From: Cordilura impudica
Taxonomy: Eukaryota; Arthropoda; Insecta; Diptera; Scathophagidae
Assembly: GCA_963682025.1 (NCBI GenBank)
Contig: CAVMKG010000281.1
Span: 310,001-374,000, forward strand
Direction of reading: 5' to 3'
Length of the DNA: 64,000 nucleotides
The notes under the pieces were generated by a model that did no database searches, had not been told where the DNA came from, and saw only the letters and a program-made list of their open reading frames with translations. A program made the translations under genes and the position numbers. This document shows, piece after piece, positions 11,440 through 22,640 of the stretch (positions are counted from its first letter, which is position 1; each line of letters opens with the position of its first letter).

Positions 11440-11775
11440 ATAGACCTGAAACTGTCCCTTTCCATCATGACAACGATCACAAATATTCTGCTAAAATCGT
11501 TAAGGAATGGTTTAGTTCATAGGTGGTTGGGTTCGTGAAGTGGCCAGCGCAGAGCCCTGATCTCAACCCAATCGAAAATATGTGGGCTTTTTAAAACGTC
11601 GGCTGGCAGAATACGAAGAGGTCCCGAAGAGCTGTGGGAGAGGGTACAGGCTGAATGGAAACAAATTACTGTGGGCTATGTATCAAATCTGTACAAATCC
11701 ATTCCAAATTGAATGTTGAAAAAAGCAAAGCGATATTGGATAAACTATTAAATTTAGATCAACAGAACCTTGGTG
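11440..11775 (+). pseudogene. Tc1-like transposase C-terminal relic
   Basis: The plus strand encodes fragments FHHDNDHKYSAKIVKEWF, then VKWPAQSPDLNPIENMWAF, then LAEYEE- and ELWERVQAEW-like pieces in shifted frames. These are the second and third catalytic blocks of Tc1 transposases (typical form WPAQSPDLNPIENLW). A stop interrupts the spacing between them and at least two frameshifts follow. The N-terminal DNA-binding domain and first catalytic Asp are absent. Its 3' flank runs to about 11970, where TTGCACCAAACTG might be a decayed terminal repeat; the left end was not found. Confidence 0.82.
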
Positions 11776-12549
11776 CAAGGCCCGTATTTGGCAATTGTTA
11801 ATTTGTTAGATACTTAAGTTATGAATTAATTTTTTTTACTGTTTTTTATTTTCTATGAATTGATATTTTTAAATATGTAAATAGTTTTAATTTGTTTAAT
11901 ATATACCATGAAAAAATATAGTTGACCCTTTTATTTCAAACAAAGCCTCACTTTTGCACCAAACTGTTTGTGTTTTTAAAATCTGATTTTGAAAAATTTG
12001 TTAGCGTGTGAGAACAATTTCGTGACAGAGATAAGAAATTATGCAAAAAGTGTAAGCAAAGAAAGAAAAAATAGTTTTTACACTGTTGGTAATAGACTAT
12101 ATTTATATATCACATTGTAAAAACATACAACAGTTCCGATCAAAATTGTGTTGTCGGTATAGTATTACTAGACTGACATCGACCACCGTTCATACAAATG
12201 TGTGTATGAATTCTCTTGTTTGTGGCTTGGAGGAACTACTACTTGACAAAAAATAGAAAATGGAAAAAAAAATTAAAAATAAAAAATAAGAATAATAAAT
12301 AATAATAACCAGAACGGATATTTATATGCACGAAAAACTAAAAGATATACGCATATAATATGCCCAATAAATCATCAAATATGCCTGAAAAATAATTAAT
12401 ATGCACGATAAATTTTATATAAACGTATTGAGAATGAAGTTTATTATTCATGAAATTAAAATATTATTCAACATTATTTACACTAAAATATTATTCAACT
12501 TATTTTAATCAAAAAAGTAAAAGATTTTGCATATTTTAGTTTTCGTTTG

Positions 12550-13337
12550 CACAATTGGCACAAATGATTAAATGCTGCTTCAAGTTTTCAAAAGTAAACG
12601 ATCTTTGTAAGTGTGGAAAAGCTGCGTTCTACATCTACGGAAGTCGTTGGACAAAAAGCAAACCTTTCCATTAAAGCAGGAGACAGCTTTTTCACATACT
12701 CTTTTGTAGGCTCTTGGGCTTTATAACAAAAGTTATAAATATCAACAATTGGAATGTTTTATTGACTAAACATTCTGAGTGTGGACGTAAGTTTAAAATA
12801 ATTTCCACTGCTTCTTTCAGTCCTAAGTTTGGCGATTGCAGTTTTTTTATTGCAATCGTAAGAGGTGAAAAATTTGTTTTTAGGAATGCGAGTTCGGGCT
12901 TAATTATATTTTTCCCAAATTGTTTTTGTGAAGTGCGAATAGCCTACGCATCATCAGCTTCAAAACTGCCAACGATACTTTTTACGGAGTCGAAATTATT
13001 GGAATAATATTCCGCTGCACTCAACTATGAAGCCCATCGCGTAATGCACGATTCTGGTGGTAAAGCCAGTCCTGGCAGAGTGCGTTGGAATGGCCTGAAT
13101 TTAAAGAAAAATATTATTGAGAGGACATTCGCATTTAAGATAAGTTCAAACCTTCACAAAAAAAGCTTTCGTAGATGATATTAAAGAGTTAATTTCAGGG
13201 AATTGTGAACAAATAAATTCGGCTAGGTGATGTAGGCCATGTGCAAAACATGTCAAGTGCAAAATATTCGGATATAAAAGCTTTAAAGCGCCACCAGCAG
13301 AAATCACATAGGCTGCAGCATCGGTGGTCAACAGTAA
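12550..13337 (-). pseudogene. hAT transposase, C-terminal half (broken)
   Basis: Directly downstream of the mariner on the minus strand is LLTTDAAAYVISAGGALKLL then YPNILHLTCFAHGLHHLAE. This matches the hAT segment with the catalytic DAAxYM block and the LxCxAHxLH motif. Further down, in several frames, are decayed versions of the PVLTRWGTW region and the C-terminal dimerisation region (SVDVERSFSxL, then FENLKQHLIICANC). Multiple stops and frameshifts show loss of function. Reading is continuous with the N-terminal half once the mariner and one TA copy are set aside. Confidence 0.8.
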
Positions 13338-13339
13338 TA

Positions 13340-14639
13340 AAGGGTCCGCCATCTAACGTTTTTTTTTTCAACTAGTGCTTATTTCGTGAATGGTAACACC
13401 TAGCTCATGTCTGATTTGACAGATAATTAGATTTATCCTTCCGCTGAACGAATATGGATGTGTATACGCTTGAACAACGCTGGGAAATATTGCGACATTA
13501 CTTTGAAAATCATGGTAATGTTGCAGAATATGTGCGGAAATTGCGTACGGATTTTGGAGGAAGAGAAGCACTGTCAGCTCCGTATGTTCGTTATCTTGTG
13601 AAAAAAGTGAAAGAAACTGGCATCCTCATCGGTAAACCAAAGCGTGAAAAGCCAAAAACAGTGCGTACACCCGAAATATTGCTGCTGTGGCAGAAAGTGT
13701 GCGTGAAGCGCCATCAACATCAGTTCACCGTCGTTCTCAAGAATTGAACATTTCGGAGGCATCATTGAGACGAATTTTGCATAAAGACCTTGGTATGACG
13801 CGATACAAAGTCTAATTGGTTCAGGAGTTGAAGCCAACTGAGCATCCAATGCGTTTTCGCTTCGCTAAGTGGGCCTGCAATCGACTTACAGAAGATGCCG
13901 ATTTTGCCAAAAAAAAATCATCTTTTCAGATGAAGCTCATTTTGATCTTCGCGGGTATGTAAACAGGCAAAATTGTCGCATTGGGGCACAGAAAACCCTC
14001 ACGCATACATCGAAAAGCCGATACACCCACAACGAAGCACCGTTTGGTGCGGATTTTGGTCCAGAGGCATAATTGGGTCATTTTTCTTCGAAAATGAGCA
14101 AGGAGTGGCCGTTACAGTCAATGGCGATCGTTATCGGGCCATGTTGAACGAATTTTTGTTCGCAAAAATTAAAGAGGAGGATATTGGCAACATTTGTTTT
14201 CAACAGGATGGCGCTACGTGCCACACAGCCGAAGCTACACTCGATGTTTTGTGCCCTGTTTTTGAAGATCGCATTATCAGCCCCAGAGCTGATGTCGTTT
14301 GGCCACCTCGGAGCTGCGATTTGACACCGTTGGACTATTATTTGTGGGGTGCCCTCAAAGATAAGTGTTACGCCAACCAGCCAGAGACAATTGACGCTTT
14401 AATGGACAATATTCGTGAAGCCATTGGTGAAATACAGCTGCACACAATCGATAATGTACTTAAAAATTGGATCGATCGTGTAGGCTACTGCATGGCCAGC
14501 CGAGGCAGCCATTGGAATGAAATTATTTTCCATTATTAACCGGAAGCATTGTGCTTTCAAATAAAAAAAGAAATTTGAGATAATATTCAGTAGTTTTTTT
14601 TATAGCGTTTTCAAAGAAAAAGTTATTTGGCGGACCCTT
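13340..14639 (+). mobile_element. Mariner element, rosa-like (DD41D), complete ends
   Basis: A 1,300-bp element with terminal inverted repeats beginning AAGGGTCCGCCA at both ends (further matches TAAC and a T-rich run) and a TA duplication at 13338-13339 and 14640-14641. It sits inside the hAT transposase frame at a TA. The ends and C-terminal half are well preserved, so insertion is probably more recent than the decay of the hAT copy. Confidence 0.93.
13454..14539 (+). pseudogene. Mariner transposase, DD41D type, frameshifted
   Basis: It starts MDVYTLEQRWEILRHYFENH (helix-turn-helix region). First catalytic block IIFSDEAHFDL at about 13916; second block FQQDGATCHTAEATL at about 14199; third block CDLTPLDYYLWG at about 14320. 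I count 41 residues between the second and third Asp, which is the rosa-type DD41D spacing. It ends with GSHWNEIIFHY and a stop at 14539. It is broken by a frameshift near 13670, an in-frame stop near 13813, a shift in a 9-A run near 13913 and another near 13975. The final 188 residues (13973-14539) are open. Confidence 0.92.
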
Positions 14640-14641
14640 TA

Positions 14642-15368
14642 CTTTTGAATACTGAATACCTTAATATGTAGAAAGAATAGTTTAATCTCTGCTAAAGAAA
14701 GATGAGCATATTTGTATTACCTTTTGGCCAAAGAATCGACAATGAGTCATTTACAAAAGCTGCCATTTGCTGCCTCCAATTCAGCCACGTTAAAAAGATA
14801 GGATTTTGCCCTCTCTTCAGTGTCTTCTGACCTATTTAAAATTACGAAAATAAAGCGTACAATCAAACGCTGATCTGAGTCTGTCATCTCGTCAATCGAG
14901 ATCCATTGAACTTATACATTTGTCATATAAAATTGGCACACAACGTTGTCTCAATTTCGATTCAGATGGAAATTTATTGTAGGTGTATTTTTCGAAGAAC
15001 TTCTTAGCATCACTGTTGCTCACTTTTTTTAATGGAATGTTTGATTTTACAAGAATTTCGCAGAGTTCCATCGAAAATGTATCCGTGGCCTGTTCATTAT
15101 ATTGCGAAATCAGTGATTGATTTGTGTTGCTCAATATGCTTCTTTTGCTTTCAGCAGTTTGTGTATGCTGCTTAACTGCAAACATTTTTGCGGCATTCAC
15201 TGCGCAGCTACACAATTTACAAAATAAGATGGACTGATCAACACGAAATACCGACGGAAACTGAACAGTCATTCCTATTAAAAATGCTTTCATGCTCTCT
15301 TTCTCTTTCGGCATATTAGATTGGTTTTCACTATGTGTCTCTAACAAACTCGTTTGAATTTTCCTCAA
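14642..15368 (-). pseudogene. hAT transposase, N-terminal half (broken)
   Basis: A 158-residue frame (15368-14892) contains a zinc-finger-like ILFCKLCSCAVNAAKMF with a following H-x4-TAESKR region. It then has LCEILVKSNIPLKKV and FFEKYTYNKFPSESKLRQ, resembling hAT proteins related to the CGGBP1 group. After a stop the next frame continues WISIDEMTDSDQR (catalytic SIDExTD block). It ends near a possible splice donor (AAAG|GTAATA, 14722-14728 on the plus strand). The mariner then interrupts it at a TA. Confidence 0.78.
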
Positions 15369-15989
15369 TTATGTGTGTTGTGTTAGAAACGCGTTTTGCG
15401 ATTAACAGCTGACTTTCGCATTGCCAGCGTAAAGTTTTTTTTTAGAGGGTAAGAACAATTTTTGCGAACTACACTATTACCATTTTTAAGTTTTCACCAT
15501 TTAGACTTACATTACAAAAATCTAATAAACATTGCAATAAAAAATAAAACATAAATTTAAAAAGTTTAAAAAAATTGCAAACATATGCATTTATATGCAA
15601 GAAAAGTAAAAATATGCTGAAAATAACCGAATATGTAAATGCATATGCAATATGCAATTATAAGCAAATATTCTCTCTGATAATAACTAAATAAATAAAC
15701 TTTTTTTAATGCACATAATTGGCCCGCTAACAGATGACTCATTTTAAAATTAAGGTATGGGCGAACAACTACTTGAAAATGTTCAGCCACTTTCTATACA
15801 AATGTGTGAAAATTTGCTCTTATTTTAAGTTTAATGTATTTTACAACAAATTCTTAATGGCTACTTGGTACAAATTTTTTACTCCTTGCAGTGGCAAATA
15901 TATGGACATAATTTTCTTAAAATTGCAAAGCATTCTGATAATAATTTTGCTTGTTTTTCTTTATTTAAGCATTTTATAATTACAAGTAA

Positions 15990-16349
15990 CTAGCAGATAC
16001 CCACACTCGAAATTCGAGTGAAAATTCCAGGAAATTTAATTTTTTCGTTTAATAAAGACCCTAAAGGTATGCTTTACAATTCAACTCATTTTAAATGAAG
16101 ATAACAAACTAAACGCATTAACAAATTTAATAAACAGACACAGAGCATTGTATAATTTTATGTGTGGGTTAGTAGCAACTTTAAACAATCATAACCCCAA
16201 AAAAATATTCCAGACGATGAAAATCTGTAAATCTGGGTAACAGCGAAAAAAAAATAGCTTTCTAGTGATAAATTTTTTGTCAAAATCGGGGTAAAACTGT
16301 GAAACTTACATTGGTCGCAAGAAATCGCCTTGTCTATTAATATTATAAA
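15990..16349 (-). mobile_element. Helitron family H copy 2 (reverse)
   Basis: Read on the minus strand it ends with hairpin CTCGAATTTCGAG and CTAG (15990-15993) and starts near 16349 with TATAATATTAATAG. The interior matches other family H copies, including CATTTTTATTT-like, AATTTGTTAATG and ACAATGCT blocks. No coding capacity. Confidence 0.85.
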
Positions 16350-16389
16350 TACCAAACTAATACTACAACTAGTCTCTACAGTGACTAGC

Positions 16390-18060
16390 TAGTTGATTTT
16401 TTATGATGGGATTAATGATTCAGTTCTCAATCCTGTGGCACATATGTTTGTCTAAGGCCCAGCAGATAGTGAGGTTTAGTGCGGTTAAGTCTCTTGGTCA
16501 GACCAGAAGTATGCAAAAGTGCTGGAATTTCATCGTTTAAGTGAGAGTGAAGACATCTTGTATGTTCCTGGGCTATTTGAGAGACTTCTTGCTTAATCGT
16601 AGAGATGTTTAGGTCCCGATATAGGTCATCATTCCTGATATACCATGGTGCTTTAATGATGTCTCTTAAGACTTTATTCTGCAATCGTTGGCTAGGTTTG
16701 ATTATTGTATTTTTGGCGCAACCCCAAAGTACACTTCCATATGATCACACTGGTTTTAGTAACGATTTATAGATCATTAATTTATTTTCGGTTGATTGCT
16801 TTGATTTCCCATTCATAAGCCATTTTACTTTCCCATATTTAATGTGTAGTTATTTTTTCTTCTTTTTAACGTGTTCTTTCCAGATTAGCTTCGCGTCTAA
16901 GGTCATTCCAAGATAAATAAAGAAATGTGTGTTATATGTTTTAATGTAAAGTCCACATAACTGATTTTGAAATTTTCAGTTTTATTAGCCATTTTTGGTC
17001 CATTGTTCCACTGCAATGATTGATGTTTGTAGTCTATCAGTAGACTCCTTATTTATTTGTGCCGTCGAGTGTATAACGGTGTCATCTGCAAAATATCCTA
17101 TAATACAATTGTTATGGTCCCAATATGCTACCTTGCGGTATACCTGATCTATAATATTAATAGGCTAGGCGGTTTCTTGTAACCAATTTTTTGTTCTACC
17201 ATGTTATCCCGATTATGACCAAACGTATATTATTTGAAACGTATTTCTTTTTAGCGGTTCTCCAGATTTACGGATTTTAAAATTTTTTCCTTAATTTACA
17301 GTAAATTGCAGTTAAAGTTGCCACTAACAAATACAAAAAATTATACAATGCTATGTGTGTGTTTATTAGATTTGTTAATGTGTTTGTAATAAAAATGAGT
17401 TTGTTTTTTGTGTTGATTTGTGAATTGGCTATAATTGATTAGCATACTTTTTCTTAGAACTTGCCCTCGAATTTCGAGGGCTGGAATCTGTTACTATTAT
17501 TAAATATAACTCGGAGTATTGATTTTCATTCAATTCATTCTATAGTATCTGTTGGTAGTAAATGATTCGAGCTGGTTACAGTAATTTCTTGGTAATATAG
17601 TTTTAAGTTTTTGACTTAATCTCAATTGACATACTCCGTTAAATGCCTGTGATATGTTTAAAAATACCGTAGAGCATACAATGTTTATTCTCAAATGCGT
17701 TTTCTATAGTACGTGTGACTCTATGGATCTGTTCAATTATTGAGTGACTTTTGCGAAAACCAAACTGATGGTCTGGTATTAGTCTCTTATTCAGTCGAGA
17801 ACTTTTCAAAGACTTCTCCTATAATTCGAAGCAGTAAAATTGGGTGGCAGGATTAAACGATCTGAAGGTCCTTTGCAAGTTTTGGTATCATTATTATTTC
17901 AGCTACCTTCCACTAACTGGGCACTCATAAGATCATAGCCAAGAGATTTTTTACCTTTAAGGACATTTATTTCATTAATTACTTCCTTTAGCATAAAACC
18001 TCATCAACTCTGTCATCTTCAAAGCTTTTACTAAATTCGCTGATGTTGTTGTTTAAATAA
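16390..18060 (-). pseudogene. Jockey-group LINE reverse transcriptase relic, split by a Helitron
   Basis: On the minus strand fragments follow jockey RT order: KGKKSLGYDLMSAQL, then KTCKGPSDR-like, a YQTISLVFAKVTQ stretch equivalent to the HQFGFRKxHS block, FLNISQAFNGV (motif A), LPRNYC, SGIPQGSILGP, then FADDTVIHSTAQI-like motif C. The last 85 residues are open (16684-16427): FQNKVLR-type start, APWYIRND and LNRTKPHYLLG. Many stops and frameshifts exist. A Helitron sits between the palm fragments at 17148-17494. The endonuclease domain is absent, so this is a 5'-truncated dead copy. Confidence 0.83.
17148..17494 (+). mobile_element. Helitron family H copy 3, inserted in LINE relic
   Basis: Starts A|TCTATAATATTAATAGGC and ends with hairpin CTCGAATTTCGAG and GGAATCTGTTAC, where the expected CTGCTAG end is mutated. 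The LINE reverse transcriptase resumes on both sides, which places this insertion after the LINE. Confidence 0.85.
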
Positions 18061-18094
18061 GGGTTATTTTCTTTAGTGTTGCTAGAAAGGGATA

Positions 18095-18290
18095 CGTATA
18101 TAATACTGTTATGTAAAATACTGTTTAGACAAAATACTGGTCAAAAAAAAATTTAAAAATCCTGCTTTTCATAATACTGTCTTCCAAAATACTGCGATTC
18201 ATAAAACTGTTTTACAAATTACTAGATTTCACAATACTGTTTTGCAAAATACTGTGAAGTAAAAATGCTGGTTTACAAAATTCATTTTAT
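18095..18290. repeat. Short irregular repeats with AATACTGT core
   Basis: The motif (C)AAAATACTG / ATACTGTTT recurs about ten times in 195 bp with 15-25 bp spacing. Several units read AAAATACTGT or TTCATAATACTGT. It lies immediately next to the 3' end of the MULE transposase relic and could be its subterminal repeat, binding its transposase. The matching repeat at the other end was not found. Confidence 0.6.
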
Positions 18291-18376
18291 TAAAAATAAC
18301 TTCAACAAAAGTATATAATTTTCAAAAATTAACAAAAACATTTAACATAAAATTAATTTCAATGCATTTCATAAAA

Positions 18377-19730
18377 TTAAATTAGTGCAAGATTTTTTGC
18401 AATTCGCTTTAGGTAGCCTGTATGGCTTAATTCACACCTTTTTCTTATAACTCTTTTAATGCTTGTGTACGCTTTTCTTTTCTTCAAATTTATGTAACGT
18501 CTTTCTCCATTCGAGCGTTTTGAAATGATATCTTCAGCTACCACGACCTCACTTACCAACTGCCTGATGAGGTGGTATAATCCTAACTTTCTACGCCCAG
18601 CAACAGCTTTAAGTTTTCTATGCCAAGCTTCCACACTATTTTGAGTTCTTGGGTAGGATTTCTTACGGTCATCGTAAACCGACCAAAAGGTTCCAGGATG
18701 CTTTAGGTGATAAGAGCCCTTGACGTAGTTTTTTCAAACCACTTGCCCAGTTTAAGCAAATATTCATCTTCAAAAGTACTGTAGTACTTTGAGATGTCAC
18801 TAGATGGCACAAAAACTAAGGCGCATTCTCACTTTTAATGCAAAATCTTCATCGTTACCATATTTTCAACTCAATCTGTAATACATATGTTAATGCTATA
18901 ATGAATTAATTCTACTATGTTATACTACCTCTCTTTTTGAACTCGCCGCCATATTTTTTTTGGCTGAAACGGAAAAAGCATCCTTGAGTTTGTGCTCTCG
19001 CAAAGCATAGCTGAATTGCCTTCGCAATACCTACTTCAAAATCGCTTACAATTTTGGTACAATTTAGAACACATCCATACTTTTCGCCGATGTTTAAAGC
19101 TCCTTAAAAAATGCAGTGTATATGGATGTCGATTTTTTCGTCATTAAATAGAATGCTAATGGCACAACTTCGCCCACTCTACCATGTACAGGGAATAATT
19201 GCCGCATAAATGGTGTAACAACGTCAAATGTTCCATCTACCTGCCAAAAGTCACTGTTTTGAAGCAATTTTATAGATGCTTGCGTGGCCATAAATATCAT
19301 ACAGTCATCGTCGGTGATTACCTCAGACTGAATAAACATCTTTCTATCCACAACATACAAATTAAGAGGAATGGCTATGTCTTCAATATTCCCCGGTTCT
19401 TTTAAAATGCAAACTTTTTTCCTGAATCTCTTTATTTTAACATTTTGAGCATTTTTGGATGGGTAAAAAATTTCGACTGTTTGACTCTTGAATTATTTGA
19501 CTTGGTGTCAGAAACGATCTTTTTGCAAGGGTCTTAACCATATTATTAATTTTTGCAATATTCAAGTCGATAGCAAGAGGTTCATGTATGTGCTGGTTTG
19601 GGTACTTTACAATTACCACATTATCATTAGCAATCTTTGTTACAACACGAGATTTACACATATGCATTTTACGTTTTGCGCAAGCCCAATTATAAGTGAT
19701 AGAAATATCCATCAATACATAATTTCTCAT
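18377..19730 (-). pseudogene. MULE-type transposase with FLYWCH-like zinc finger (broken)
   Basis: Three open segments lie in order on the minus strand. The first (19730-19437) has YNWACAKRKMHMCKSRVVTK and a later HIHEP, the C2H2 pattern of FLYWCH fingers. The second (19360-19094) has WQVDGTFDVVTPFMRQLF and VPLAFYLMTKKSTSIY, the core start of MULE transposases with the first catalytic Asp in DGTF. Next, in another frame, IVSDFEVGIAKAIQLCF gives the second catalytic Asp block and GCFFRFSQ follows. The last segment (18634-18377) starts with EAWHRKLKAVAG, typical of the C-terminal region. Frameshifts separate the blocks. FLYWCH plus MULE is known from insect Phantom-like elements. Confidence 0.82.
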
Positions 19731-20007
19731 TTCCTTTGTTTGATTTAATAATATTAACTTTTGACATTATAAATTATTCAGAAAACAAAAAATTTCAACA
19801 AAAAGACAAGATCATTAAACAAAAATATTATTTGATTAACTACATTTGGGTATCAACACGTTTAATGCTGCTTGCAATATCAAAACATTTACATATGATA
19901 ACAACAACATAGGTGAACTTATAATGCAATGAGATCAGCTGTTATTAATATATATTGATTATATTAGAATTGTCTTTTGATTTTGTTATGGTTTATTTTA
20001 GTAATCA

Positions 20008-20078
20008 TATCGTCAGGTTATTATTGGTTTGCGCCATAACCATATGTTTTCCTACAAACCAATAATAAGCTGACGATA
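20008..20078 (-). other. Stem-loop in the 3' UTR of the LINE
   Basis: Arms at 20008-20031 and 20055-20078 pair over 24 bases with one mismatch (TATCGTCAG, TTATTATTGGTTTG), enclosing a 23-base loop. It begins about 30 bases after the reverse transcriptase stop codon. Some LINEs use a 3' stem-loop for template recognition by their reverse transcriptase, so it may be functional in the parent element. It could also be an independent palindromic insertion. Confidence 0.7.
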
Positions 20079-20107
20079 AATAAATTGAGATAAATTTTAC
20101 TTCATTG

Positions 20108-21517
20108 TTACAGCGAAGGTTTTTGTAAAAATAAAGCAAAAAAGCGCGCCGCCCAGTAAAACAGGATTTTGCAATATAATTCGTTAAAGTTGGAGCACAT
20201 TCTCCTGAATGGATCGGCATTTGCGTGATTTGATTGGAAAAACTGGATGTGTGAAGGTTCATAGTGTCGTAAAGGGCGGAAAGGAACTTTAAAAGTAATG
20301 TTGTGTAAAAGAAATTCTGATTTGACATCGCCGTTAATGAGGTTCAATATAAGTGAAATGTTCAGCATAGTTCGCCTACTCTTAAGATTCGGAAGTTTTA
20401 TAAGAGCGAGACGGCTTGTATAAAGAGGAAGATTAAATCCTGAATTCCAGTTTAACTCCCTTAGACAAAAAAGAAGGAATTGTTTTTGAACAGATTCAAC
20501 GTGATTTGAGTGAACATTATACGAAGGGTCCCAGATAAGAGAACCGTATTCTAGAATAGGTCGAACGAGTGAGATGTAGAGCTGTTTAGTTACGTAAGGA
20601 TCAGAAAATTCTTTAGCCCATCTTTTTATGAAAGCTAGCACCCCTCTGGCTTTATTTACAGTGGCATTAATATGTGATTTGAAATCCAATTTGGTATCGA
20701 GTAAAATGCCAAGATCCACAAATGAAGCAACCAACTCCAGTTGGAATCCATTTAGAAAAAATTCAGCAATTGCAGCATTCTTTCTGGCAAATCGCATATG
20801 CTTACATTTTTTTAAATTGAGTTCCATTGCGTTGATAGTACACCAAGTGCAAAAACTGTTTAAATCATGTTGGAGAAAAATAGAATCGGAGATGGTATTA
20901 TATGTAAGGAAAATTTTAACGTCGTCGGCGTACAGCAAAATATTCGAATATTTAATAACATGAGGCAAGTCGTTAATGAACAGTGAAAACAATATAGGAC
21001 CAAGGTGGCTGCCTTGTGGCACACCAGATAAAACATTTATATTTTTAGAAATTGCGTTGTTAAACATCACTTTCTGCGTTCTGCCCGTTAAATATGATTT
21101 GATCCAGCTTAAACAAATCTGCGAAAAGCCCATTAAATCCAGTTTTTTAACTAAAAGTTTGTAATTGACTTTGTCAAAAGCTTTGCTAAATTCAGTGTAC
21201 ACGGCATCTGTAATTTTATTTTGTAAAAATCCACGATTGATGAGAGTTGTAAAATTCAAAATATTAGTAATTGTTGAGCAGCCCTTGCGAAAACCATGTT
21301 GAAAAGTTGATAAAATAGATGAAGTGTGAAAGCAGATAGCATCAGTAATAAATTTTTCGAATAGTTTCGGGATTGCACTTAATTTGGCAATACCTCTGTA
21401 GTTTTTCACATCGGCTTTGCTACCAGATTTATGTAATGGGATGATGAACGATTCTTTCCAGGATTTTGGAAAATAGCCATATTTAATAGAGGTGTTAAAA
21501 AGCAGATTTAATGGCAC
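20108..21517 (-). pseudogene. LINE reverse transcriptase domain, 469-aa open segment
   Basis: An open frame with the complete RT core: FIIPLHKSGSKADVKNYRGI, GFRKGCSTITNIL, motif A VYTEFSKAFDKV, SGVPQGSHLGPILF, LLYADDVKIF (catalytic YADD), LNLKKCKHMRF, FVDLGILLDTKLDF and the tail with LYISLVRPILEYGSLIWDP. It would reverse-transcribe the element RNA at the target site. Motif A has Glu where the first catalytic Asp is expected (TEFSKAFD for TDFSKAFD). It belongs with the jockey/CR1-like LINEs; the exact clade is unsure. The upstream endonuclease part is separated by stops and a frameshift, so the copy is inactive. Confidence 0.9.
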
Positions 21518-22640
21518 GGATAATCCGTACGCGCAGCGAATTAAGATGCAGGAAGGTATTCCATCAGGTCCATTCTTGTAAGTGAATTTTAGTTTTCTAG
21601 AGCTTGAAATTATGTCAGAAGTTCAGATAGGCGGAAAAGAGAATGGTAAAGTTGAATCCAGTGGAAAAGGATAGTTTGAGAAACTAGACTCGGCATCAGA
21701 GTAAGTGGCGGCAAAAAAAATCAGCAAAAATATCAGCAATTTCATAAATATCACTAGACTTTCGGTCCAGAAATTTTATTTCGGCTGGAAAAAGCACAGA
21801 TTTTCGTTTACAGTTGACAAAATCATAGAAAGATTTTGGGTTGTACTTAAAATTATTTTTTATCTTGATCAGGTAGTTATCATATATAAATTTGTTCATC
21901 AGATTATATTCAGCCCGTGCAACAGAATATTTACCGTAATCTGAGCTGGTTCCAGATTTTTTGTACTTTTTGAACCATTTATTTTTCAAGTTTTTTAGTT
22001 TAGATAATTGTTTTGATCTCCACGGAAGTCCAGATTGTTTGCAGGTTACACGTTTAGGAATACATACATCCATAAACGAAAAAAGTTTTTCATAAAATAT
22101 ATCAACCATCCTGTCAATAGCACTTTGGGATACAATTGGAACAGATAGTAGTTCAAGCCAGTTTGTTTCGCCAATAAGTTGGTTTAGTAAATTGAAATCA
22201 GTTTGTAGAAAATTAAATTGTAAATTATTTTTTGAATATGTGACTGAATTAACTGCTGCAGGAACGTAAAAACAAATATCAGTTGTTGGATGGTATATGT
22301 CTTCGGGGTTTGTGATTGCTGCAGCGCGCGAGATTGCATAATCTGCTGGATCATTTGCGAAGAACAGATCCAAAAGAATGCCATATTCGTTATATACGTT
22401 GTTGATTTGAAAAAGACATAAATCAGCCAATCGGTCAAAAAACTCATCTTTCCAATCATCAGTTACTCCTGGAGTGAGATATGGAGCATCGGACATAATA
22501 TTCCAGGAAATTGAAGGAAAATTAAAATCACCCATTACCAAAATTGCGTCATTTGGGCCAGCAAACTCTACAACATTTTTAATAGCTTCCAAGTGATTAA
22601 AATATATTGTTGGATCGGAAGAAGGAGGAATAGGTGTTTA
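21518..22640 (-). pseudogene. LINE endonuclease C-terminal part and linker (5'-truncated)
   Basis: Read on the minus strand, a VYTPIPPSSDPTIYF stretch near 22635 leads into a 298-residue frame (22592-21696). That frame has VMGDFNFPSISW (GDFN block), LLDLFFAND and a HPTTDI remnant of the SDH block, the C-terminal half of an apurinic-type endonuclease. The linker to RT continues as KNGPDGIPSCIL in broken frames at 21695-21518, with stops. The N-terminal endonuclease and ORF1 are missing, the usual result of incomplete target-primed reverse transcription. The 5' edge is near 22640. Confidence 0.85.

Larger units (their letters stand above)
12250..15730 (-). mobile_element. Decayed hAT transposon (with nested mariner)
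   Basis: Minus-strand hAT transposase pieces at 15368-14642 and 13337-12550 flank a mariner. Both outer flanks are rich in ATATGC/GCATAT motifs (12325-12420 and 15590-15670), the sort of subterminal repeats found in insect hAT elements. Exact termini and the 8-bp target duplication could not be identified, so the outer coordinates are approximate. Confidence 0.7.

Noticed and set aside
20628..21164. Plus-strand frames opposite the LINE RT
   Set aside because: Antisense shadows of the RT frame; no independent motif.
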